Shown one piece after another: positions 19,501-29,879 of a DNA stretch of 64,000 nt. A program made the translations under genes and the position numbers. Numbering within the stretch: the stretch's first letter is position 1; each line of letters opens with the position of its first letter. The DNA comes from Wolfiporia cocos (taxonomy: Eukaryota > Basidiomycota > Agaricomycetes > Polyporales > Phaeolaceae): positions 248,001 through 312,000 of the forward strand of contig JACCLO010000021.1 of NCBI GenBank assembly GCA_029448655.1, in the 5' to 3' direction. The notes under the pieces were generated by a model. That model was not told the origin of the DNA and did no database searches. It worked only from the letters and a program-made list of their open reading frames with translations.

Positions 19501-21055
19501 CGCAACTTCCGCTCTTCCTCGTCCTTCGGCTCAGGACAATACTGGTGAATTGTAAGTGACTCGATTGATGCCAATGTGAGATATCGTACCTCACAACAGT
19601 CCTCTAAGCACTCCTGCATCGTGCCGAAGAAGGCAGGATGTCGATGGAGGCGGCGATCTTTGTTCTTTGGGTTGAATGGAGCTAGATCGGCGTAAAAATC
19701 ATGTACGAAAAGTAATGGGCTACACATACAGTTCATGCCCAAATCCTGATATATCCGTCATATCAGCACAAGGACGGAATTGAGGCGAACAACGCACAGT
19801 GTGGTATACCAGTTTTTCGATGCGCCTTGCGTCCCAACCAGGGCCATACGGGATATGCAGGGACACAACGTCGTAGTCGTTCATCTCCAGCCCTGTAAAG
19901 TCAATTTCCGCCTTCAAGTCTCCCTTGTTCCTGCGCCTGTATACGTTCTGACCTTGCGGCCGACCACGGAGGTTGCGCCGGTAGGTTAGGTATCTGTCCC
20001 TGGCGTCTGCTGTAGTCAACCGTTCTAGAACGAGCGATCGTGCAAGCCCTTGTATGCGAGTTATCGAACGTTCGAAAATCTGAAACGAAACGTGTAAGCT
20101 CAACATGAAAACAGCGAGATTCATTCACGTACAGTGGGATCGATATCCTCACGCCTGAGTGAAGGTACGTACACTTCGAAGTCACGCGACGAATACTTCG
20201 CAAGGCGGACTTCATACGACGGAGACCTCCGTGTCATGTCGTGTTGCATTGCCGCATCATAGCGACGACAGCCCGCGCATTCGCCCACACACGCTCGCCA
20301 TCATACGTACAGCATGGGGCATCGACATCAAATCCTGCTAGAATCTCTCCAGGTGAGCTGTACAGACGAAGCACGATCTGCACCACGCGGTATGGGTACT
20401 GAGAGTGGATGGACACCGTATGCTTCGTGCGGATACATGTCACGTCCCATGGCACCGAGTCGCGTACGGCTTCGTAGATAGCATTGATCTTAGCTTCTGC
20501 TTGTTCCTGCGTCAATCCGTACAAGAACAGATCGACGTCAGATGTCGGTTAGGCGTTGTTGTGGAAATGCTTGCGCAATGCGCGCTTCGACATCCTTGCA
20601 GAGTCGGGAACTGGATTCAGACATGCCTGGACAGACCCGCCCGCCGCGATGACATTGTTCCAGTCTAGTAGCTGTGAGAGCGAGCCCTCGGTGAAGATCA
20701 CCCAATTCTTCTTGAATTCGTCAAGGCTCGACACCATAGCGGGAGCACCATCCTGGCGTCTGCGTTCACTCGCCAGAGGCAAGACAAATTTAAAATTAAG
20801 ATCCTGCTCGTCCTTCACGATTCGCGCTCTTGTGATTCTGATGTCCGCCGGCGCGTCGAACACGTCGACTAGACCGACGTGTGGATCCTGCAGACGAGGA
20901 TTATTCCGATCTGTTGCGAATAGCTTACGCAGTTCAGCCTCATCGTCGAGCGAGGGCTGGAGGGCCTGTGAAAGGGCATCAAAGACTTCTGGCCCGGACG
21001 GCGGTAGCTTGGTAACGCGTGCCAGAAATGCTTGTGCTCCGGAAGCTGGAGGCAT
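16594..21055 (-). pseudogene. Large ankyrin-repeat protein gene, disrupted
   Basis: Starting at ATG 21055 (MPPASGAQAFLARVTKLPPS), a conserved N-terminal region of unknown function is followed by ankyrin repeats (VNRRDHVGRTPLHMAI, DGRTALHLAAQLDLPEVV, FTPLQYTIASGSVAVVDLLI), a charged coiled segment (about 17800-17960) and more repeats (LPLLWAAAKAGALTVI). About ten GT-AG introns can be placed. The frame is broken repeatedly: TAA at 20549 where a Tyr is expected before PTSDVDLFLYGL; single-base shifts near 20243, 19268, 17335 and 17036. A TAA at 18956 could instead lie in a 27-nt intron. The sequence between breaks is well kept, so inactivation is recent or the assembly carries indel errors. Such proteins usually mediate protein contacts. 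Confidence 0.75.
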
Positions 21056-22061
21056 ATTGATAGTCAGAAACGTGGGACGTTAGGAGTTACAGAACGGTGA
21101 TAATGTGATGGATCGTTGGACCAAGCGTCTTAATTCTGCAAGCCCGGCTGGCGGGCGTGTGCAGCCTCAAGGCACCGCATGTATGCGCAGATGGCCGCGT
21201 TCACAGCCAGAGTCATGTTGGCCCGATTTGTCAAGCGAGTCACGCGAATCAAAAATGGCGGGATCGCCTAGAGAACTATCGGCCGCTGGCGTTCGGCAAG
21301 CACTGCCCGCATGTCTAACAATGGCAAATCCCGCCACACTAGTCCCGATTGGGTCAATAAAACGTTGTGTCGCCGTGCCCATCCACAAATCCTCATTGGG
21401 CTCGATCTGTAGTTTTGTTCGTGCACAGCAGAACAGGCGAGCGAACGACTGTGCATTAGAAAGCATCGTGAATCCTCCGGGTTTCGTGCAGCACCGCTCG
21501 ATGTGAGGTCAGATGCAGCATAGTTTTCTACGCCAAGAGCGCGCTGGTAGGCGCTGACACCGACATGCGGGAGTATTTGATAGTTGGGCGTTGGTGAGTA
21601 TTACGCAGAGTCAGAAAGGGTCGAATAGGCTTGGACGCTCTGATGACTACGATGAACGAATCCCGGTGCGGAGTTTTCGAGAGTGTACACCCAAGCGAAC
21701 GACTTCCTTTAGACAGACGAAGTTGCTAGTAACCGTGCCTCCTCCGTTCGTCCCGGCCGGCCGAGCGCGTACCGGACCCACGAGATCAAACAACGGACAC
21801 GCATGAAAGTGTAGACTGTGCTCTTACCGTGGATGACATTGCAGCATTCATAGCGTCGTAGGTTCTCTTGGGCAATCACGCAATACATGATATTGAGGTG
21901 GTAGCGCAGAGCGCTACGGGATCAGTATCATGCTCACAGACCAGGTCCAGGACTGATGCAGCAGCTCTCTTGTTCCTAGAAGGGAAGAGCGCAGTGCTTC
22001 AATACAATATGCTGGCGCACGGAGGCACGCTCATCGTGTTGTGTATTTGGGAACGTGCATG
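21056..22061. other. Intergenic region, no supported gene
   Basis: Overlapping ORFs on both strands at 21105-21506 have no motif, no intron signals and no family likeness. The segment separates the start of the ankyrin pseudogene from the 3' end of the LYR-motif gene. Nothing else was seen. Confidence 0.5.
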
Positions 22062-23447
22062 TCACTGGTTGCGTTCGGGCCCCGATGAAGGATTGCGTGG
22101 CTCGTCCACTTTCGACGATTCCTCCGTGTTGGAGCTCCTACGTTCGTTTTCAGCGCGGATTTTTTGCAGCATCCTGTCCAGCCTCTCCTTATCCTCCTTG
22201 CGCCCCATCTCCGCCTTCCACGCATTGGGATCCCTGAATTTGAAGCCAAGCGCCCTCTTGACCTGCGCGACGTACCCCACCTCGCTGACGCTTCTAGAGA
22301 TCTGGTCCATGCGCCTCTCCCGCTCGGTCATCGTCGCCCATACGTGCGCCGTAGGACCCTGCATCTTCCTGTGTACCGCCCGCTTGGTTATGATCCCGTG
22401 CCGCTCCCGCTCGAGTTCGCGCGTTTTGTTCGCGATCTTTTCCCTTCTTGCGTTCTTGATCTGCACGAGCATTTCAGGAGGGTATGGCATTGTGAGGCGC
22501 GCTTCGTCGCGCCTGAACGTTTCCAGGATCTCCGTCAATCGGACGTTGATGGCTTCGACTGCAACGATCTCAGGTGTGAACTCATAATGTCAAATTCGTA
22601 TAATTTGAATAGTTACCCCAATCTGAATAATGCTCTAAGAACTCGCTCTTGAAGTGGACACGTTCTCGTCGGGCAATCGATCCGAGCCGTCGCTCGAACT
22701 CGCGTTCCTTCACGAGGTCATCCTTTAGTTTATTAAGTTCCAGAAACTCGGTCATGCGCTTCTCCCTTCGTTTGCGGCGCGAGTGTATGAGTCCCGCAAT
22801 GTGGAGTGGTAGCGGCCTCATCTGTGGCAATGGCCCATTATAGAGCGTTGGGCGAAGGTAAGAGCCAGTGAGAATAGGGCGGGTAGCCAGCTTCCTCTGC
22901 CATTCCTGGTTTTTTTAGAACCCTATCCAAGCGATGCTATTGAAGCAGCTTACAAACGCCTCTATGAGCATCTCCTTCATCTTTTGCTTCTTCTCTTTGG
23001 CAATGAGCATTTGGCTGTACCTCTGCAGAACGGCTTGCTTGTGCGCGTCGCCTTTCTTGGCTGCCACAAAGAACTCTAGCCACTGTGTTCGACATACCAT
23101 GAGCCTACCTCGGGCGCTGCAGGCAGATTATGGACTTACTCTGTGATACCGCACCAGTGTATCTCTTATATCTATCGCTTTGCGCATTGATTTTTCACGC
23201 CGGAACATCACCTGGATTCTCCAGCTGACTTGAAGCCCTATAAGCCACGGACCGTACCGCGACACAGTGTATCATACCGTATCCTTTCTGTTTGGGCATT
23301 TCTTAATAGACCTCTGTAAAGCGTCCATAGAGTCGGGATGCGGTGCGCCAAGAGGTCAAAAACGGAGGTGCGGAGTCGGGTGGGCTTGAGCGACGAGACC
23401 AAAGCGGAGATGCGCGCACGGTGCGCGAGCGATTTTGGGATCGGCAT
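22062..23447 (-). CDS. LYR-motif protein (mitochondrial type), 389 aa
   Basis: Five exons: 23447-23278, 23224-23140, 23082-22954, 22905-22617 and 22558-22062, with introns of 48-58 nt; lengths sum to 389 codons plus stop. The N-terminal part has the LYR signature (TLWTLYRGLLRNA, residues about 41-53), followed by FRREKSMRKA. That is the Complex1_LYR layout, known from mitochondrial assembly factors that bind the acyl carrier protein. The rest is basic and helical: RPLPLHIAGLIHSRRKRRE, then coiled stretches rich in Glu, Arg and Lys to NERRSSNTEES. The long C-terminal extension is unusual beside the ~100-residue LYRM proteins. Mitochondrial location and an assembly or ribosomal role are inferences. 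Confidence 0.8.
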
Positions 23448-24024
23448 TTGGACTAAATCTGTTCAGAAGTGCACAGTATATGTCACAATACTTTCGACAG
23501 CTGAGTCTATGAGGTCAAGCTAGAGCGGTAGATGAATCCGACGCTGGAAGTAATTTGGAGAAGCCTCTAGCGGGGTTCACAAACTAACACGGGGCGCAAA
23601 TCGCTCAATCTGTGAAAGACACTATGCACAGTGCTATCAGCTACCAGCCAAGAGCAAGAGCACGCAACAAAAAGTCAGCGTGATAGTAGATAGGTGAGCC
23701 ATCTCGGAGCGCTCGCAGGATCGGAGGCAAGCGCGACGGGAAGCGCCTGTGCTTGGTGCCACTAGCTATAGAGCACACTTTCATACGTCTTAAGAGTATA
23801 TCTGGCTGATTACACTACTCAAATCAAGATGACATGGTGGATTTCCAAAAGGATATCATGGCCAAAACAGCTTGATCATAACCAAGATACTGTCGCTAAA
23901 TGCTAGTCAAACGTGTGGTTGATATATATTTACTCCGCAGCATAAATGCAAGACAATCAGTCATTGCGCCTGCTGTCAGGTTTCGTGAACAATCGCATGA
24001 TACTTTATATGATCTTCACTCACT
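23448..24024. other. Intergenic, no gene seen
   Basis: AT-richer spacer between two minus-strand genes. It would hold the promoter of the LYR gene and the 3' end of the membrane-protein gene. No repeat or RNA gene was noticed. Confidence 0.5.
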
Positions 24025-24562
24025 TCATGCGTCATTACGAACGTTCTTCTTGGCCGTTTCGGACTTTACCCATCGAGGCTCCCGCTTCTTCGATGCTACG
24101 TTTAGCACATACCCTTTCAAACGAGGATGAAGGTATCCCAGCTCAGTTTTCACCCACACTTCCGCAGTCGTATACATCCACAGCTGAGGGTGATTTCCGC
24201 ACATGTGCAGGTATAGGTCCTCTGGCATCGGGCCAATCAACTTGCGACTCGGACGAAGTAGTTTCGCGGAGCTCTCGGATGCGAACCAGTATGTATATTC
24301 GCCGTCGAGCCCGTATATTTTGCAACTGTGGCGAAGCTGATCGGAGCTTCCCGGCGGCCTTCGAGGGGCAGACGCAGCGAGCTTGCCCTTCCTTTGGGTC
24401 GCGAGTTTTGTGAGGAGACGCGTGAGGCGCGAATACTCGTGTATCACCCTGAGCACGACGAGAGTAGCGCAAACGATCAAGACGATTTTCACGGAGGAGT
24501 CCAATGCTACACTGAACAAATGATCATCGGACCGGGACGTCAAATCACGATGAACTCGCCAT
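24025..24562 (-). CDS. Small single-span membrane protein, 166 aa
   Basis: ATG at 24562 sits in a good context (CAACCATGG). Exon 1 is only 14 nt (24562-24549), then a 37-nt intron (24548-24512) and exon 2 (24511-24025); the frame closes at 166 residues. Residues about 10-30 form one hydrophobic span (VKIVLIVCATLVVLRVI), followed by a basic stretch (THRKGKLAAS-like, Arg/Lys-rich) and a soluble C-terminal part containing YGLDGEYTYWFASESS and PEDLYLHMCGNHPQLW. No family is recognised. The model depends on the very short first exon; without it the frame has no ATG near the hydrophobic segment. Confidence 0.5.
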
Positions 24563-25295
24563 GGTTGAGGTTGAGTTCTGGTTCTCGAGGAGAAGGGTGG
24601 AAATACTGGTGAATCCCATGGACAATCCCCCATACATTTCGGCGCAGATTGACTAGCAAGTTGATATTGTGGACATAGTAGCGGAGCTCTGATAGTAACA
24701 CTGTGACTGTCAATATCCTATACAGGAGCAGTAGAGTGACCCACATTCCATTAGGGAGCAAACGATGAGGTTCAAACGGCCCTTAGAAATGGCTTTGTTG
24801 GCGGCCGAACCCGTTCGCTTATGTGGCACGCATTGCCATCCTTCGCGATCTAGACGCCGCTAGCCAACTACTACGACAGCCTGGCCGCTTGATTGCGTCG
24901 CGCCGCCAGTAAATTGAGGCCGAGTAATCGCAAGTGCAACATAATCGTGTGGGTCCAGTACGGTTGTGACAGTAGGCTCTGAGCCAATGAACTTATAATT
25001 GAGATCTCGACCCTCGCTGTTGGCCTGAAGCTCTTGGACATGACTACTACCTGCCGGTGACTCTTCCGAATTGCTGCCCTAAGGTTCTGAGTCTATGTCG
25101 GAGCTTTGAGCCAAAACACCGAGCAAGCAAGCCTTGGGGCCACTGGCGCTCATAGTATCGTCGATCATTTTGTGTCATCCCTCGATCAGCGGCGTTCATG
25201 GTCGTTCATGGTCACTGCAGCCTTCAATTCGCCCGTTGGCCGATAAGTCGCCGCGTACAGCACAATATAACAACCCACGACTTGAACAGTACAAG
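24563..25295. other. Divergent intergenic region
   Basis: Lies between the minus-strand membrane-protein gene and the plus-strand PAAF1 gene, so it should contain both promoters. A short frame at 24540-24761 (minus) overlaps the start of the membrane-protein gene without support. No TATA box or repeat stands out. Confidence 0.45.
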
Positions 25296-27080
25296 ATGAA
25301 CGTCACTCACGATGACCCTATCATTCTCCCCGTTGCCACCATCCAACACGACTTTCTCTCCGTCGTGTCTGACGTTCGTGACGGTCTTGTTCCCGAGGAC
25401 AAGTTCTGGCTTTCGTGCTACAAGGATGGCGAGCCGTCCGTGCATGCGAAGGTGGTAGCCACTCTCGATGACGTCGACCGTGATCTAGTCCGATTTGAAG
25501 GTGTTGATGGCGTTGTCCTAACTTGTGATGGGGAGGTAAGCTTGATTTTCACAAGAGATTGTTGCGTTTTATGTGTGTTTTCTGGTCAGTCATCAGCGAC
25601 TCTAATTGTAACATTCCCGTGTCAGCGATCGAACAAATCTCCTTGCATCTGAGAAGATAGAATATCTCATCGCAGCAGACATTACGGCTGGCTTTGCTGC
25701 GCTCAGAACTTGCAATCTGCGTATTGATCTGAGCCATAACAGCTGCATGATGGGATGAACAAGATTCTATCACTAGTGCACTCAGTGCACTTAGCATGCT
25801 CAGCGTAACAGCGGCCTCCGTTTTTCCTACCGCATCGTGAGATAATCATTTGTCTGAAGTGAATAACTTTCTTTGCAGAACTCGTATTCCGCAACATGCT
25901 CTGCGCTGCACATCCCTGCGACTAGGTTGGCCACTCCGATAAAAGCGTTTGCGGAGCCTGCATTGCCGGAGCCTCGCCGAGTACGTAAACCACACTCCTG
26001 TATTTGTGCAGCCTGCTGAGCATGGTCTGACAGTCTCGCAAGATCACGTCCTTCGATGTGGCACCAGACGGTTCACAGTTTGCGACAGGCCATTACGATG
26101 GGCACGTCTATATTCGCTCTACACTATCCGAATCCGTGCCAGTCATCACATCCCGCCCTCATCTGAGCACCGTTACCTCGCTGCAATTCTTCCCGTCTTC
26201 TCGCGTCCTATTAACAGCAGGCTCCGACTTCGCCCTGACGATCCTGTCCGCCGAGCTCTCGAGTACATCCTCGCCGGCTGCTCCTACGTCTCCTTCTCCC
26301 GTCCGCACCCTCCGTGGACACTCTCGCGGCGTGACGTCCACGGCCATCATCTCGCGCGGACGTAACGTCCTCTCAGCCTCTAAAGACGGAACCGTACGCC
26401 TCTGGGATGTGCCTTCTGGTGAGCAAATCCGTATGCTCACTACAGGCGACGGCTCCTTCACCGCAGTCAACGCGCTGAGCGTCGACGCTGGTACCGTCAC
26501 CGTCAGTGCGCCCGCTGCGGACCCGGCCGGCACGTCCGCCGCGTCCGCCCCCGACGCGGACATCGACCCGCGGGAGGTCGATACCGCGGACAAGCTCGCG
26601 TTCTGCGCGCTCCAGAGCGGCGCATTCGAGGTGCTCGACCTGCGCGCCAAGCGCTCGATATACCGGTCAGGCACGGGCACGGGCACGCCGCTGCAGGCAA
26701 TCGCGTACGCACCCGCGCACGGACTGCTCGCGACGGGCTCGGCGCGCGGCGTCGTTGAGGTGTACGACACGCGCTCGCTCGCGCGCCCGCAGACGGCGTT
26801 CCGGCGGAACACAGCAGCGATCGAGGACCTCGCGTTTGTCGCTCTGCAGCCGGACGACTTCGCGTCCCCCTCTTCGGGTGCGGAGGCGGGGGTAGGGCTC
26901 GCGATCGCGACAGAAGATGGGCTGCCGTATGTTGCGGACGTGCGCCCGAGCGGGCCGAACGTACGGGCGGAGCTGGTGGGGCAGGACTGCGACCCTGTGC
27001 ATGCGGTGCGGGTGGTGCAGGGGTTGTATGTATGGACCACGGCGGACGACGGGGTTGTGAGGCAGTATCGCATGCGGTGA
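25296..27080 (+). CDS. RPN14: Proteasomal ATPase-associated factor 1 (PAAF1/Rpn14), WD40
   Basis: Three exons: 25296-25535, 25879-25980 and 26034-27080, giving 462 residues. The N-terminus has the PAAF1-type segment KFWLSCYKDGEPSVHAKV. WD40 repeats follow (GHYDGHVYIRS, LRGHSRGVTSTAII, GRNVLSASKDGTVRLWD), and the C-terminal blade has LVGQDCDPVHAVR and DDGVVRQYRM, all in the places expected for PAAF1. The family binds the Rpt ATPases as a chaperone during assembly of the 19S proteasome cap, in cytosol and nucleus. Intron 1 (343 nt) is unusually long for this region. Exon 3 is very GC-rich (26.4-27.0 kb), which creates long antisense frames that are not genes. Confidence 0.9.
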
Positions 27081-27975
27081 ATAGCGACACTTGTGAGTCG
27101 GGAAGCAGCATCTATGACTGTATGATTACACGAAAAGTGTGAAGACAATATGGTTTTAGCATGATGCAGAAGCGTCAGTAGCTTGCGATTGCGATATCCG
27201 CTACCTCATGGAGTTCCGGGTAAGTGTTGGGGAACAAGAGAGCTGTCGGACAAGCAATCAAATGGTGGTGGCACTGTTTTGCCTTTATATTCATCCTATC
27301 CAGTGAAACTTCGATGTGAGCCCAATCTCTCGTTTCTGCTTGCATTTGTACGCTATTCATCAGTCATCATTATGGTTGTCTCCGCATCGCTTTATTCTGC
27401 ACAGCGGGGCGTTGTATGCTTATCGCCGACACAGAGATAATACAACGCGCGCAACGTTGAATTCCAGTCGAAGTAGGTATAGCGAGTTCATGCTCCGCTT
27501 GGAACTCACTTGTTTCATCGTGCAGGATTTGAATATTTGTACAAAATGAACGGCATAGTAGTGGTGCGATAGCAAAGGGAGAACGACGACGATACGTCTG
27601 TAACGCGTTCCTTGAACTTGGTCGCCTAACACTTCTTTACTGTCATGTTATATGGCTTCTCGATCTTTAAACCCAATGTGAGGCTGCATGCTAAGTCCCG
27701 GACTACAGTTGTTTAGCGTGAACACCACATTTAGACCCGATAGAGTATTACATTTTTGCTCAATCCCTACGCGAGAGCGATCCAACTGTTCACTCAAACT
27801 GTTTGCACGAGGGCATACAAGTGCAGCACGACATGGAAGCCACAAATCATTAATCATTGCCGATGTCATATGACATGCCACAATAACTTCACCTGCCACA
27901 ACTATACCAGCGCCTACTGGTACAACAAGCGCGCAGCTACGACTTCCTCCGAACTCTTACCTTCGTGTCGACAAT
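27081..27975. other. Intergenic, no gene seen
   Basis: Spacer between two plus-strand genes with low-support short frames only. It should contain the PAAF1 terminator and the promoter of the next gene. Confidence 0.5.
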
Positions 27976-28503
27976 ATGGACGCGACAACAGTGACGACGA
28001 TAACTTCATCAACGACGGTCCTGACGAGCATTGCGACAGCCCCGCCTATCGAGTCGCTGCCCGCCACGAGCCCTCCGATTGTCCACATCCTCCGCATCTT
28101 GACTTCCGCCACATCTGCTCTGTTTTCCCTGCTCACGCGCATCATTGCAAACATCGCACATCTTGCCGTCGCGACGCCCATCTCCACTATAGTATCCGCG
28201 CTCTATACCCCTGTTGCTTATCTGCTCGCACCTTTGACGCTGTTCCTGAGTGTACTCTTTGATGTATGCGTGCGGACCCCCAATGCGCTTGTTGCCGCGA
28301 TTCTGGATGGGATTTACCCGCTATATGCGTTCGTAGGAGCGAGCTGTATATGCGCGGGCTGCATCGGTCTTGCGGCGCGGCTATCCGTCAAAGCGATACG
28401 AGCTGTTCTGCTGCCCGGCAAGGAGGCGCCCGGTCCAGCTCCGGTCGCAACTAGACCGCGGAAACGCGCGTCAGTCAAGGAGGAAGAGAAGACAGGGATC
28501 TGA
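27976..28503 (+). CDS. Intronless membrane protein, 175 aa, unknown function
   Basis: The ORF begins MDATTVTTITSS and has a Ser/Thr/Pro-rich N-terminus. Several hydrophobic segments follow (about residues 36-60, 62-80, 82-102 and 110-135; for example VAYLLAPLTLFLSVLF and YAFVGASCICAGCIGL). The tail is basic with a dense cluster of Arg, Lys and Glu (TRPRKRASVKEEEK). This is the layout of a small multi-span membrane protein with a cytosolic C-terminus, possibly of the ER. I do not recognise the family. The unbroken frame, stop position and clear hydrophobic pattern support a real gene. Confidence 0.6.
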   Translation: MDATTVTTITSSTTVLTSIATAPPIESLPATSPPIVHILRILTSATSALFSLLTRIIANIAHLAVATPISTIVSALYTPVAYLLAPLTLFLSVLFDVCVRTPNALVAAILDGIYPLYAFVGASCICAGCIGLAARLSVKAIRAVLLPGKEAPGPAPVATRPRKRASVKEEEKTGI

Positions 28504-29879
28504 TATGCGCACTGGCTTGGACTGCGATGCACCGTATAATCTATACACGCCATCTGTGAGTGAAACCATCTGCAGACTGAGTCATATAATGTCGATGCGC
28601 CCAAAAATCTGACATTGCCGTCGCAGTTTCAAAATGTTCACCCCAACCCACCGCCCTGGGATTGATGCCTTGCGTTGTAGACGTCCTCGCAAAGTCACGT
28701 ATACCGCAGGCTCGGCAAGACTAGACGGCATACCACTAGGGTCCGCTGCTCGACGCGCTTTATGCATCCGGCCGTCCATGCGCAACAGCTTCTTTTCCTT
28801 CACAAGACCTTGACCTATTCTTAGCCTCCCTAGAATGCACGGTGATTCCTCATAGAACAGGACACGATCAGCTCATCATACTTTTGACACTTCTCCCCCC
28901 TGCCGCTGCCACCCGTCATGATGTCAGTACTATGCTGACGGCATCCTGCGAACACATGATATGCAAAACCAATGCTCATCGCAGAGATAGTTTGGAGATA
29001 AACATGTCCGGAGGGTGACTCGAAGACGACGTTCAGCGACCTTGGATTCATGTATACGATCGTGATCATAGTGCTAATCGACCACTCAATCCAAGACATA
29101 CTGCGGTCCAACGTTCGATATCCATTGGCTGAGATTGGTTGGAAGAAATACACCGACAAGTAGGCTAACCTCAAGTATTGGACACATTCATTGACGGTTG
29201 ACGCAATTGACAGGTTGTTACAAAGACCCGTCCATGCGTTTTGCTGATCAACTTTAGCCTGAAAGATTTTTCGTTAGTGACTCGATTTGGATTTGAGAGT
29301 CCAAGGAACGGCACTGAGCCCACAGTGTGGCAAGAGGACGCCGACTGACGTGTTTGCGGCTCGTAACTCTGTCTCAAAGGGGACTCTTGCGCGTTGCAAC
29401 CGCCGTCAGATGTTGTTCACAAGCATTACGCCGCATCAGGGAGAAGGTCCTCGTGAGCATACAATTGTGGTCGGCCGAGAGATGCCGAGGGTACCTGAGT
29501 TGGAGATGCGTTCTGCCGTCTTCTGTCTGAAAAACGTTTATCACGGTGCGGGCATCCTCCGATCAGGAGGCCCGCAAAGGGACCGCGCCTTGCATTGAGA
29601 TCACTAGTCACTGGAGGCAGGCCGCAACGTGCGGAGCAGTTGCGCAGAGCAACCCATTCAGGTGAGTAGTCTTCACGAAACGCCTTTCGCCAGCGATGAG
29701 GCTGTGCTCCGCCAATTTCACAATGGCAAGTGGCAAGGTCCGGACCCACTGGCCCTGGTGATGGATGGCGCCAGTGGGCGTGCGGGGAATGATGCGGGGC
29801 AGATTGCGGGGGTGGGCGTCTGTTCGCTATTTATGCCTCCGATGGGCATGTCGCCACTTCAGCTCGCTCTCCCTCCACC
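28504..29879. other. Long spacer upstream of the JEN-type transporter gene
   Basis: About 1.4 kb with only weak short frames on either strand (for example 28830-29174 minus, somewhat hydrophobic). No motif or splice pattern supports a gene. The last 60 bp before ATG 29880 contain a TATA-like ctatttatg (about 29827) and pyrimidine-rich stretches typical of a fungal core promoter. The rest may carry carbon-source control sites, which cannot be recognised by eye. Confidence 0.45.

Noticed and set aside
21868..22587. 239-codon plus-strand ORF
   Set aside because: Antisense to the last exon of the LYR gene, which has splice support and coherent coiled-coil sequence.
26159..27148. 329-codon minus-strand ORF
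   Set aside because: Antisense to the GC-rich PAAF1 exon, Ala/Ser/Arg-rich with no motif; codon bias explains the lack of stops.
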